The position numbers and the translations under genes are program-made. From Auanema rhodensis (taxonomy: Eukaryota > Nematoda > Chromadorea > Rhabditida > Rhabditidae), in contig OZ059894.1 of NCBI GenBank assembly GCA_964057225.1, forward strand, positions 21,420,476-21,484,475: DNA of 64,000 nucleotides, in the 5' to 3' direction. Positions 1-9,126 of this stretch are shown piece by piece; positions within the stretch are counted from its first letter, which is position 1, and the number at the start of each line of letters is the position of its first letter. The notes beneath the pieces are model-generated. The model searched no databases. It was not told the origin of the DNA and saw only the letters and a program-made list of their open reading frames with translations.

Positions 1-17
1 AGGCAAAGACGATGGAC

Positions 18-34
18 AATGTTATTCAACGAAA
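18..34 (-). other. CENP-B-box-like half site, once per monomer
   Basis: Read on the minus strand, these 17 bases are TTTCGTTGAATAACATT. The mammalian CENP-B box consensus is YTTCGTTGGAARCGGGA; the first eight bases agree and 10 of 17 agree overall. Of the bases known to matter for CENP-B binding, TTCG and the central A are present but the CGGG block is absent, so binding by a canonical CENP-B is not predicted. The site recurs in all monomers, including the 157-bp truncated ones, with variants such as the C at + position 22 around 30.5-31.3 kb and the T at position 28 in the 13.3-16.2 kb dimers. It may be chance. Confidence 0.3.
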
Positions 35-62
35 AAATTAATTCTTCAGGGTGAAAATCGAG

Positions 63-84
63 GATATAAGTGTGAACTTATATC
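63..84 (+). repeat. Perfect 9-bp inverted repeat with GTGA loop
   Basis: GATATAAGT (63-71) and ACTTATATC (76-84) are perfect reverse complements separated by GTGA. It is repeated in every monomer. If transcribed from the plus strand, the loop would be a GNRA tetraloop; the recurrent loop variant (G to A, for example at 3583 and 4285) gives GTAA, which is also GNRA. Stem changes are rare: monomers starting 1405, 2107 and 41370, plus the TATAGC variant in monomers starting 52953, 58218, 59270 and 60673. The symmetry is seen directly; extrusion as a cruciform or a role in RNA is inference. Confidence 0.8.
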
Positions 85-93
85 AGTTGATAT
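80..93 (+). repeat. ATATCA/TGATAT dyad overlapping the first hairpin
   Basis: ATATCA (80-85) and TGATAT (88-93) are reverse complements around GT. The element shares bases 80-84 with the 63-84 inverted repeat, so the two could form only as alternatives. It joins directly to the long hairpin that begins at 95, making 63-161 an almost continuous run of dyad symmetry. It is present in nearly all monomers. Confidence 0.7.
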
Positions 94-94
94 C

Positions 95-161
95 TCGGTG
101 CATTTTTAAGCTAGCGCAAATCTGATAACACAGATCGACGCAGCTTAAAAATCCGCATCGA
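95..161 (+). repeat. Long imperfect hairpin, 26 pairs, in each monomer
   Basis: Four stem blocks line up in order. TCGGTGC (95-101) pairs with GCATCGA (155-161), including one G-T pair. ATTTTTAAGCT (102-112) pairs perfectly with AGCTTAAAAAT (142-152). GCG (114-116) pairs with CGC (139-141), and ATCTG (120-124) with CAGAT (131-135). The loop is ATAACA (125-130); irregularities are a bulged A113, a bulged CC at 153-154 and an internal loop CAA/CGA. This is the longest dyad in the monomer. Variants mostly touch single pairs: A109 to C and C122 to T in many monomers at 13-33 kb (the second makes a T-G pair), T135 to A in monomers of the 54-63 kb part. It is lost only in the two 157-bp truncated monomers. 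Extrusion or a protein-binding role is inference. Confidence 0.8.
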
Positions 162-175
162 ATGCACTATACTAC

Positions 176-192
176 ATCAAGAAACGCTTGAT
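176..192 (+). repeat. Small hairpin in the variable segment
   Basis: ATCAAG (176-181) and CTTGAT (187-192) are perfect reverse complements with loop AAACG. This segment varies most between monomers. The main alternative, ATTGAG with CTTAAT, replaces a C-G pair by T-A and an A-T by G-T, so pairing survives. Mixed combinations also exist, for example ATCAAG with CTTAAT at about 6144, which leaves a C-A mismatch, and ATTGAG with TTTGAT at about 1227. Confidence 0.6.
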
Positions 193-235
193 ACAAAAAT
201 TAGTTATGATCGTTTGAAAAATGATGCATTAGTGT

Positions 236-263
236 ATGTTGAGTTTCCATGTACACTCAACAT
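236..263 (+). repeat. Perfect 9-bp inverted repeat with 10-base loop
   Basis: ATGTTGAGT (236-244) and ACTCAACAT (255-263) are perfect reverse complements separated by ten bases. A competing pairing of AGTGTA (231-236) with TACACT (252-257) overlaps it. A common G to T change (CATTTACAC monomers after 38 kb) falls in the loop. The ACACAC variant, seen in alternate monomers between about 20 and 33 kb, breaks one stem pair. Confidence 0.75.
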
Positions 264-270
264 TGCTTCC

Positions 271-349
271 AAAAACATTTTGACAAAAATTTTTTCGAAA
301 AATTTCAAAATAATTTAGCAAAAAGTAGATGTTTTTAGATTCCATTTTT
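271..349 (+). other. A/T-tract ladder, likely curved DNA
   Basis: Runs of four to six A or T occur at 271-275, 278-281, 285-289, 290-295, 298-302, 307-310, 320-324, 332-336 and 345-349, many about one helical turn or slightly more apart. The AAATTTTT/AAAAATTT stretch around TTCGAA (294-299) is a nearly perfect palindrome with one extra T. Phased A-tracts are known to bend DNA and position nucleosomes. Curvature here is predicted, not shown. The 3' part, after 305, is one of the two variable zones of the monomer. Confidence 0.55.
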
Positions 350-702
350 CAAGGCAAAGACGATAGACAATGTTATTCAACGAAAAAATTAATTCTTCAG
401 GGTGAAAATCGAGGATATAAGTGTGAACTTATATCAGTTGATATCTCGGTGCATTTTTAAGCTAGCGCAAATCTGATAACACAGATCGACGCAGCTTAAA
501 AATCCGCATCGAATGCACTATACTACATCAAGAAACGCTTGATACAAAAATTAGTTATGATCGTTTGAAAAATGATGCATTAGTGTATGTTGAGTTTCCA
601 TGTACACTCAACATTGCTTCCAAAAACATTTTGACAAAAATTTTTTCGAAAAATTTCAAAATAATTTAGCAAAAAGTAGATGTTTTTAGATTCCTTTTTT
701 TA

Positions 703-3510
703 AGGCAAAGACGATGGACAATGTTATTCAACGAAAAAATTAATTCTTCAGGGTGAAAATCGAGGATATAAGTGTGAACTTATATCAGTTGATATCTCGG
801 TGCATTTTTAAGCTAGCGCAAGTCTGATAACACAGATCGACGCAGCTTAAAAATCCGCATCGAATGCCTTATACTACATTGAGAAACGCTTAATACAAAA
901 ATTAGTTATGATCGTTTGAAAAATGATGCATTAGTGTATGTTGAGTTTCCATGTACACTCAACATTGCTTCCAAAAACATTTTGACAAAAATTTTTTCGA
1001 AAAATTTCAAAATAATTTAGCAAAAAGTAGATGTTTTTAGATTCCTGTTTTTAAGGCAAAGACGATGGACAATGTTATTCAACGAAAAAATTAATTCTTC
1101 AGGGTGAAAATCGAGGATATAAGTGTGAACTTATATCAGTTGATATCTCGGTGCATTTTTAAGCTAGCGCAAATCTGATAACACAGATCGACGCAGCTTA
1201 AAAATCCGCATTGAATGCACTATACTACATTGAGAAACGTTTGATACAAAAATTAGTTATGATCGTTTGAAAAATGATGCATTAGTGTATGTTGAGTTTC
1301 CATGTACACTCAACATTGCTTCCAAAAACATTTTGACAAAAATTTTTTCGAAAAATTTCAAAATAATTTAGCAAAAAGTAGATGTTTTTAGATTCCTTTT
1401 TTCAAGGCAAAGACGATGGACAATGTTATTCAACAAAAAAATTAATTCTTCAGGGTGAAAATCGAGGATATAAGTGTGAACTTACATCAGTTGATATCTC
1501 GGTGCATTTTTAAGCTAGCGTAAATCTGATAACACAGATCGACGCAGCTTAAAAATCCGCATTGAATGCACTATACTACATTGAGAAACGTTTGATACAA
1601 AAATTAGTTATGATCGTTTGAAAAATGATGCATTAGTGTATGTTGAGTTTCCATGTACACTCAACATTGCTTCCAAAAACATTTTGACAAAAATTTTTTC
1701 GAAAAATTTCAAAATAATTTAGCAAAAAGTAGATGTTTTTAGATTCCATTTTTCAAGGCAAAGACGATAGACAATGTTATTCAACGAAAAAATTAATTCT
1801 TCAGGGTGAAAATCGAGGATATAAGTGTGAACTTATATCAGTTGATATCTCGGTGCATTTTTAAGCTAGCGCAAATCTGATAACACAGATCGATGCAGCT
1901 TAAAAATCCGCATCGAATGCACTATACTACATCAAGAAACGCTTGATACAAAAATTAGTTATGATCGTTTGAAAAATGATGCATTAGTGTATGTTGAGTT
2001 TCCATGTACACTCAACATTGCTTCCAAAAACATTTTGACAAAAATTTTTTCGAAAAATTTCAAAATAATTTAGCAAAAAGTAGATGTTTTTAGATTCCAT
2101 TTTTCAAGGCAAAGACGATAGACAATGTTATTCAACGAAAAAATTAATTCTTCAGGGTGAAAATCGAGGATATATGTGTGAACTTATATCAGTTGATATC
2201 TCGGTGCATTTTTAAGCTAGCGCAAATCTGATAACACAGATCGACGCAGCTTAAAAATCCGCATCGAATGCACTATACTACATCAAGAAACGCTTGATAC
2301 AAAAATTAGTTATGATCGTTTGAAAAATGATGCATTAGTGTATGTTGAGTTTCCATGTACACTCAACATTGCTTCCAAAAACATTTTGACAAAAATTTTT
2401 TCGAAAAATTTCAAAATAATTTAGCAAAGAGTAGATGTTTTTAGATTCCTTTTTTTAAGGCAAAGACGATGGACAATGTTATTCAACGAAAAAATTAATT
2501 CTTCAGGGTGAAAATCGAGGATATAAGTGTGAACTTATATCAGTTGATATCTCGGTGCATTTTTAAGCTAGCGCAAATCTGATAACACAGATCGACGCAG
2601 CTTAAAAATCCGCATCGAATGCCTTATACTACATTGAGAAACGCTTAATACAAAAATTAGTTATGATCGTTTGAAAAATGATGCATTAGTGTATGTTGAG
2701 TTTCCATGTACACTCAACATTGCTTCCAAAAACATTTTGACAAAAATTTTTTCGAAAAATTTCAAAATAATTTAGCAAAAAGTAGATGTTTTTAGATTCC
2801 TGTTTTTAAGGCAAAGACGATGGACAATGTTATTCAACGAAAAAATTAATTCTTCAGGGTGAAAATCGAGGATATAAGTGTGAACTTATATCAGTTGATA
2901 TCTCGGTGCATTTTTAAGCTAGCGCAAATCTGATAACACAGATCGACGCAGCTTAAAAATCCGCATTGAATGCACTATACTACATTGAGAAACGTTTGAT
3001 ACAAAAATTAGTTATGATCGTTTGAAAAATGATGCATTAGTGTATGTTGAGTTTCCATGTACACTCAACATTGCTTCCAAAAACATTTTGACAAAAATTT
3101 TTTCGAAAAATTTCAAAATAATTTAGCAAAAAGTAGATGTTTTTAGATTCCATTTTTCAAGGCAAAGACGATAGACAATGTTATTCAACGAAAAAATTAA
3201 TTCTTCAGGGTGAAAATCGAGGATATAAGTGTGAACTTATATCAGTTGATATCTCGGTGCATTTTTAAGCTAGCGCAAATCTGATAACACAGATCGATGC
3301 AGCTTAAAAATCCGCATCGAATGCACTATACTACATCAAGAAACGCTTGATACAAAAATTAGTTATGATCGTTTGAAAAATGATGCATTAGTGTATGTTG
3401 AGTTTCCATGTACACTCAACATTGCTTCCAAAAACATTTTGACAAAAATTTTTTCGAAAAATTTCAAAATAATTTAGCAAAAAGTAGATGTTTTTAGATT
3501 TCTTTTTTCA
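703..3510 (+). repeat. Five-unit higher-order repeat, second copy one unit short
   Basis: Three rare variants recur 1755 bp (five units) apart: GCCTT at 866 and 2621, CCTG at 1044 and 2799, and CCGCATTG at 1206 and 2961. The next shared marker, GATGCAGC, is only four units apart (cytosines of CGATGC at 1891 and 3295). So the second copy lacks one monomer, the counterpart of the one at 1405-1755, which carries private changes. An unequal exchange within the copy would explain this. Confidence 0.7.
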
Positions 3511-5265
3511 AGGCAAAGACGATGGACAATGTTATTCAACGAAAAAATTAATTCTTCAGGGTGAAAATCGAGGATATAAGTGTAAACTTATATCAGTTGA
3601 TATCTCGGTGCATTTTTAAGCTAGCGCAAATCTGATAACACAGATCGACGCAGCTTAAAAATCCGCATCGAATGCACTATACTACATCAAGAAACGCTTG
3701 ATACAAAAATTAGTTATGATCGTTTGAAAAATGATGCATTAGTGTATGTTGAGTTTCCATGTACACTCAACATTGCTTCCAAAAACATTTTGACAAAAAT
3801 TTTTTCGAAAAATTTCAAAATAATTTAGCAAAAAGTAGATGTTTTTAGATTCCATTTTTCAAGGCAAAGACGATAGACAATGTTATTCAACGAAAAAATT
3901 AATTCTTCAGGGTGAAAATCGAGGATATAAGTGTGAACTTATATCAGTTGATATCTCGGTGCATTTTTAAGCTAGCGCAAATCTGATAACACAGATCGAT
4001 GCAGCTTAAAAATCCGCATCGAATGCACTATACTACATCAAGAAACGCTTGATACAAAAATTAGTTATGATCGTTTGAAAAATGATGCTTTAGTGTATGT
4101 TGAGTTTCCATGTACACTCAACATTGCTTCCAAAAACATTTTGACAAAAATTTTTTCGAAAAATTTCAAAATAATTTAGCAAAAAGTAGATGTTTTTAGA
4201 TTTTTTTTTTCAAGGCAAAGACGATGGACAATGTTATTCAACGAAAAAATTAATTCTTCAGGGTGAAAATCGAGGATATAAGTGTAAACTTATATCAGTT
4301 GATATCTCGGTGCATTTTTAAGCTAGCGCAAATCTGATAACACAGATCGACGCAGCTTAAAAATCCGCATCGAATGCACTATACTACATCAAGAAACGCT
4401 TGATACAAAAATTAGTTATGATCGTTTGAAAAATGATGCATTAGTGTATGTTGAGTTTCCATGTACACTCAACATTGCTTCCAAAAACATTTTGACAAAA
4501 ATTTTTTCGAAAAATTTCAAAATAATTTAGCAAAAAGTAGATGTTTTTAGATTCCATTTTTCAAGGCAAAGACGATAGACAATGTTATTCAACGAAAAAA
4601 TTAATTCTTCAGGGTGAAAATCGAGGATATAAGTGTGAACTTATATCAGTTGATATCTCGGTGCATTTTTAAGCTAGCGCAAATCTGATAACACAGATCG
4701 ATGCAGCTTAAAAATCCGCATCGAATGCACTATACTACATCAAGAAACGCTTGATACAAAAATTAGTTATGATCGTTTGATAAATGATGCTTTAGTGTAT
4801 GTTGAGTTTCCATGTACACTCAACATTGCTTCCAAAAACATTTTGACAAAAATTTTTTCGAAAAATTTCAAAATAATTTAGCAAAAAGTAGATGTTTTTA
4901 GATTTCTTTTTTCAAGGCAAAGACGATGGACAATGTTATTCAACGAAAAAATCAATTCTTCAGGGTGAAAATCGAGGATATAAGTGTAAACTTATATCAG
5001 TTGATATCTCGGTGCATTTTTAAGCTAGCGCAAATCTGATAACACAGATCGACGCAGCTTAAAAATCCGCATCAAATCCACTATACTACATTGAGAAACG
5101 CTTAATACAAAAATTAGTTATGATCGTTTGAAAAATGATGCATTAGTGTATGTTGAGTTTCCATGTACACTCAACATTGCTTCCAAAAACATTTTGACAA
5201 AAATTTTTTCGAAAAATTTCAGAATAATTCAGCAAAAAGTAGATGTTTTTAGATTCCTTTTTCCA
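3160..5265 (+). repeat. 702-bp dimer higher-order repeat, three turns
   Basis: Two monomer types alternate. Those starting 3160, 3862 and 4564 have GATAG at position 11-15 and GATGCAGC in the hairpin. Those starting 3511, 4213 and 4915 have GATGG and the GTAA loop form of the 63-84 inverted repeat. The GTAA marker sits at 3581, 4283 and 4985, exactly 702 bp apart. The last two GATAG monomers also share GATGCTTTAG. Confidence 0.75.
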
Positions 5266-8200
5266 AGGCAAAGACGATGGACAATGTTATTCAACGAAAA
5301 AATTAATTCTTCATTGTGAAAATCGAGGATATAAGTGTGAACTTATATCAGTTGATATCTCGGTGCATTTTTAAGCTAGCGCAAATCTGATAACACAGAT
5401 CGACGCAGCTTAAAAATCCGCATCGAATGCACTATACTACATTGAGAAACATTTGATACAAAAATTAGTTATGATCGTTTGAAAAATGATGCATTAGTGT
5501 ATGTTGAGTTTCCATGTACACTCAACATTGCTTCCAAAAACATTTTGACAAAAATTTTTTCGAAAAATTTCAAAATAATTTAGCAAAAAGTAGATGTTTT
5601 TAGATTCCTTTTTTTAAGGCAAAGACGATGGACAATGTTATTCAACGAAAAAATTAATTCTTCAGGGTGAAAATCGAGGATATAAGTGTGAACTTATATC
5701 AGTTGATATCTCGGTGCATTTTTAAGCTAGCGCAAATCTGATAACACAGATCGACGCAGCTTAAAAATCCGCATCGAATGCACTATACTACATTGAGAAA
5801 CGCTTAATACACAAATTAGTTATGATCGTTTGAAAAATGATGCATTAGTGTATGTTGAGTTTCCATGTACACTCAACATTGCTTCCAAAAACATTTTGAC
5901 AAAAATTTTTTCGAAAAATTTCAAAATAATTTAGCAAAAAGTAGATGTTTTTAGATTTCTTTTTTCAAGGCAAAGACGATGGACAATGTTATTCAACGAA
6001 AAAATTAATTCTTCAGGGTGAAAATCGAGGATATAAGTGTGAACTTATATCAGTTGATATCTCGGTGCATTTTTAAGCTAGCGCAAATCTGATAACACAG
6101 ATCGACGCAGCTTAAAAATCCGCATCGAATGCACTATACTACATCAAGAAACGCTTAATACACAAATTAGTTATGATCGTTTGAAAAATGATGCATTAGT
6201 GTATGTTGAGTTTCCATGTACACTCAACATTGCTTCCAAAAACATTTTGACAAAAATTTTTTCGAAAAATTTCAAAATAATTTAGCAAAAAGTAGATGTT
6301 TTTAGATTCCTTTTTTTAAGGCAAAGACGATGGACAATGTTATTCAACGAAAAAATTAATTCTTCAGGGTGAAAATCGAGGATATAAGTGTGAACTTATA
6401 TCAGTTGATATCTCGGTGCATTTTTAAGCTAGCGCAAATCTGATAACACAGATCGACGCAGCTTAAAAATCCGCATCGAATGCACTATACTACATTGAGA
6501 AACGCTTAATACAAAAATTAGTTATGATCGTTTGAAAAATGATGCATTAGTGTATGTTGAGTTTCCATGTACACTCAACATTGCTTCCAAAAACATTTTG
6601 ACAAAAATTTTTTCGAAAAATTTCAGAATAATTCAGCAAAAAGTAGATGTTTTTAGATTCCTTTTTCCAAGGCAAAGACGATGGACAATGTTATTCAACG
6701 AAAAAATTAATTCTTCAGGGTGAAAATCGAGGATATAAGTGTGAACTTATATCAGTTGATATCTCGGTGCATTTTTAAGCTAGCGCAAATCTGATAACAC
6801 AGATCGACGCAGCTTAAAAATCCGCATCGAATGCACTATACTACATTGAGAAACGCTTAATACACAAATTAGTTATGATCGTTTGAAAAATGATGCATTA
6901 GTGTATGTTGAGTTTCCATGTACACTCAACATTGCTTCCAAAAACATTTTGACAAAAATTTTTTCGAAAAATTTCAAAATAATTTAGCAAAAAGTAGATG
7001 TGTTTAGATTTCTTTTTTCAAGGCAAAGACGATGGACAATGTTATTCAACGAAAAAATTAATTCTTCAGGGTGAAAATCGAGGATATAAGTGTAAACTTA
7101 TATCAGTTGATATCTCGGTGCATTTTTAAGCTAGCGCAAATCTGATAACACAGATCGACGCAGCTTAAAAATCCGCATCGAATGCACTATACTACATTGA
7201 GAAACGCTTAATACAAAAATTAGTTATGATCGTTTGAAAAATGATGCATTAGTGTATGTTGAGTTTCCATGTACACTCAACATTGCTTCCAAAAACATTT
7301 TGACAAAAATTTTTTCGAAAAATTTCAAAATAATTTAGCAAAAAGTAGATGTTTTTAGATTTCTTTTTTCAAGGCAAAGACGATGGACAATGTTATTCAA
7401 CGAAAAAATTAATTCTTCAGGGTGAAAATCGAGGATATAAGTGTAAACTTATATCAGTTGATATCTCGGTGCATTTTTAAGCTAGCGCAAATCTGATAAC
7501 ACAGATCGACGCAGCTTAAAAATCCGCATCAAATCCACTATACTACATTGAGAAACGCTTAATACAAAAATTAGTTATGATCGTTTGAAAAATGATGCAT
7601 TAGTGTATGTTGAGTTTCCATGTACACTCAACATTGCTTCCAAAAACATTTTGACAAAAATTTTTTCGAAAAATTTCAGAATAATTCAGCAAAAAATAGA
7701 TGTTTTTAGATTCCTTTTTCCAAGGCAAAGACGATGGACAATGTTATTCAACGAAAAAATTAATTCTTCATTGTGAAAATCGAGGATATAAGTGTGAACT
7801 TATATCAGTTGATATCTCGGTGCATTTTTAAGCTAGCGCAAATCTGATAACACAGATCGACGCAGCTTAAAAATCCGCATCGAATGCACTATACTACATT
7901 GAGAAACATTTGATACAAAAATTAGTTATGATCGTTTGAAAAATGATGCATTAGTGTATGTTGAGTTTCCATGTACACTCAACATTGCTTCCAAAAACAT
8001 TTTGACAAAAATTTTTTCGAAAAATTTCAAAATAATTTAGCAAAAAGTAGATGTTTTTAGATTCCTTTTTTTAAGGCAAAGACGATGGACAATGTTATTC
8101 AACGAAAAAATTAATTCTTCAGGGTGAAAATCGAGGATATAAGTGTGAACTTATATCAGTTGATATCTCGGTGCATTTTTAAGCTAGCGCAAATCTGATA

Positions 8201-8775
8201 ACACAGATCGACGCAGCTTAAAAATCCGCATCGAATGCACTATACTACATTGAGAAACGCTTAATACACAAATTAGTTATGATCGTTTGAAAAATGATGC
8301 ATTAGTGTATGTTGAGTTTCCATGTACACTCAACATTGCTTCCAAAAACATTTTGACAAAAATTTTTTCGAAAAATTTCAAAATAATTTAGCAAAAAGTA
8401 GATGTTTTTAGATTTCTTTTTTCAAGGCAAAGACGATGGACAATGTTATTCAACGAAAAAATTAATTCTTCAGGGTGAAAATCGAGGATATAAGTGTGAA
8501 CTTATATCAGTTGATATCTCGGTGCATTTTTAAGCTAGCGCAAATCTGATAACACAGATCGACGCAGCTTAAAAATCCGCATCGAATGCACTATACTACA
8601 TCGAGAAACGCTTAATACACAAATTAGTTATGATCGTTTGAAAAATGATGCATTAGTGTATGTTGAGTTTCCATGTACACTCAACATTGCTTCCAAAAAC
8701 ATTTTGACAAAAATTTTTTCGAAAAATTTCAAAATAATTTAGCAAAAAGTAGATGTTTTTAGATTCCTTTTTTTA
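4915..8775 (+). repeat. Seven-unit displaced copy, 4915-6318 and 7372-8775
   Basis: Monomers at 4915, 5266, 5617 and 5968 match those at 7372, 7723, 8074 and 8425 in order, 2457 bp apart. Shared rare variants are CATCAAATCC in the first, TTCATTGTG and AAACATTTGATAC in the second, and the same pre-AGGC tail types throughout. After four units the copies diverge: the second copy has one extra monomer before the next one carrying the CAG variant. Confidence 0.7.
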
Positions 8776-9126
8776 AGGCAAAGACGATGGACAATGTTAT
8801 TCAACGAAAAAATTAATTCTTCAGGGTGAAAATCGAGGATATAAGTGTGAACTTATATCAGTTGATATCTCGGTGCATTTTTAAGCTAGCGCAAATCTGA
8901 TAACACAGATCGACGCAGCTTAAAAATCCGCATCGAATGCACTATACTACATCAAGAAACGCTTAATACACAAATTAGTTATGATCGTTTGAAAAATGAT
9001 GCATTAGTGTATGTTGAGTTTCCATGTACACTCAACATTGCTTCCAAAAACATTTTGACAAAAATTTTTTCGAAAAATTTCAAAATAATTTAGCAAAAAG
9101 TAGATGTTTTTAGATTCCTTTTTTTA

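Larger units (their letters stand above)
1..351 (+). repeat. Reference satellite monomer (monomer 1)
   Basis: This is the full-length unit used here to number positions inside the monomer; the register is arbitrary, set at AGGCAAAG. It holds 57 G and 54 C by hand count. It contains 12 CpG dinucleotides, about 1.4 times expectation. In order it carries a CENP-B-box-like half site on the minus strand (18-34), a 9-bp perfect inverted repeat (63-84), an overlapping ATATCA/TGATAT dyad (80-93), a long imperfect hairpin (95-161), a small hairpin (176-192), a 9-bp inverted repeat (236-263) and an A/T-tract tail (271-349). An NheI site GCTAGC at 110-115 is present in nearly every full-length monomer. 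At 351 bp the unit is close to two nucleosome repeats and is also a multiple of three. Confidence 0.95.

Noticed and set aside
1-351. CRISPR-like array of direct repeats
   Set aside because: The repeat unit is 351 bp and the units abut with no unique spacers. Nothing resembles a short repeat with variable spacers or cas genes.
1-351. Hammerhead ribozyme, as in some animal satellites
   Set aside because: The plus strand has CTGATAA, not CTGATGA. The minus strand has CTGAAGA (from TCTTCAG at 44-50), which fits CUGANGA, but I see no GAAA after a plausible stem II and no closing helices.
1-351. Monomer as an old dimer of two half-units of about 175 bp
   Set aside because: Comparing the halves by eye shows only AT-rich similarity. 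The one strong internal repeat, ATTTTTAAGCT, is inverted and part of the hairpin.
5128-5319. 63-residue open frame repeated at 5128, 6532, 7585, 9340, 10744 and 39477
   Set aside because: It starts with TTG, has no related protein that I recognise, lies in the monomer tail, and is closed by TAG in almost all other monomers. The six copies reflect a shared base change in satellite DNA, not a gene.
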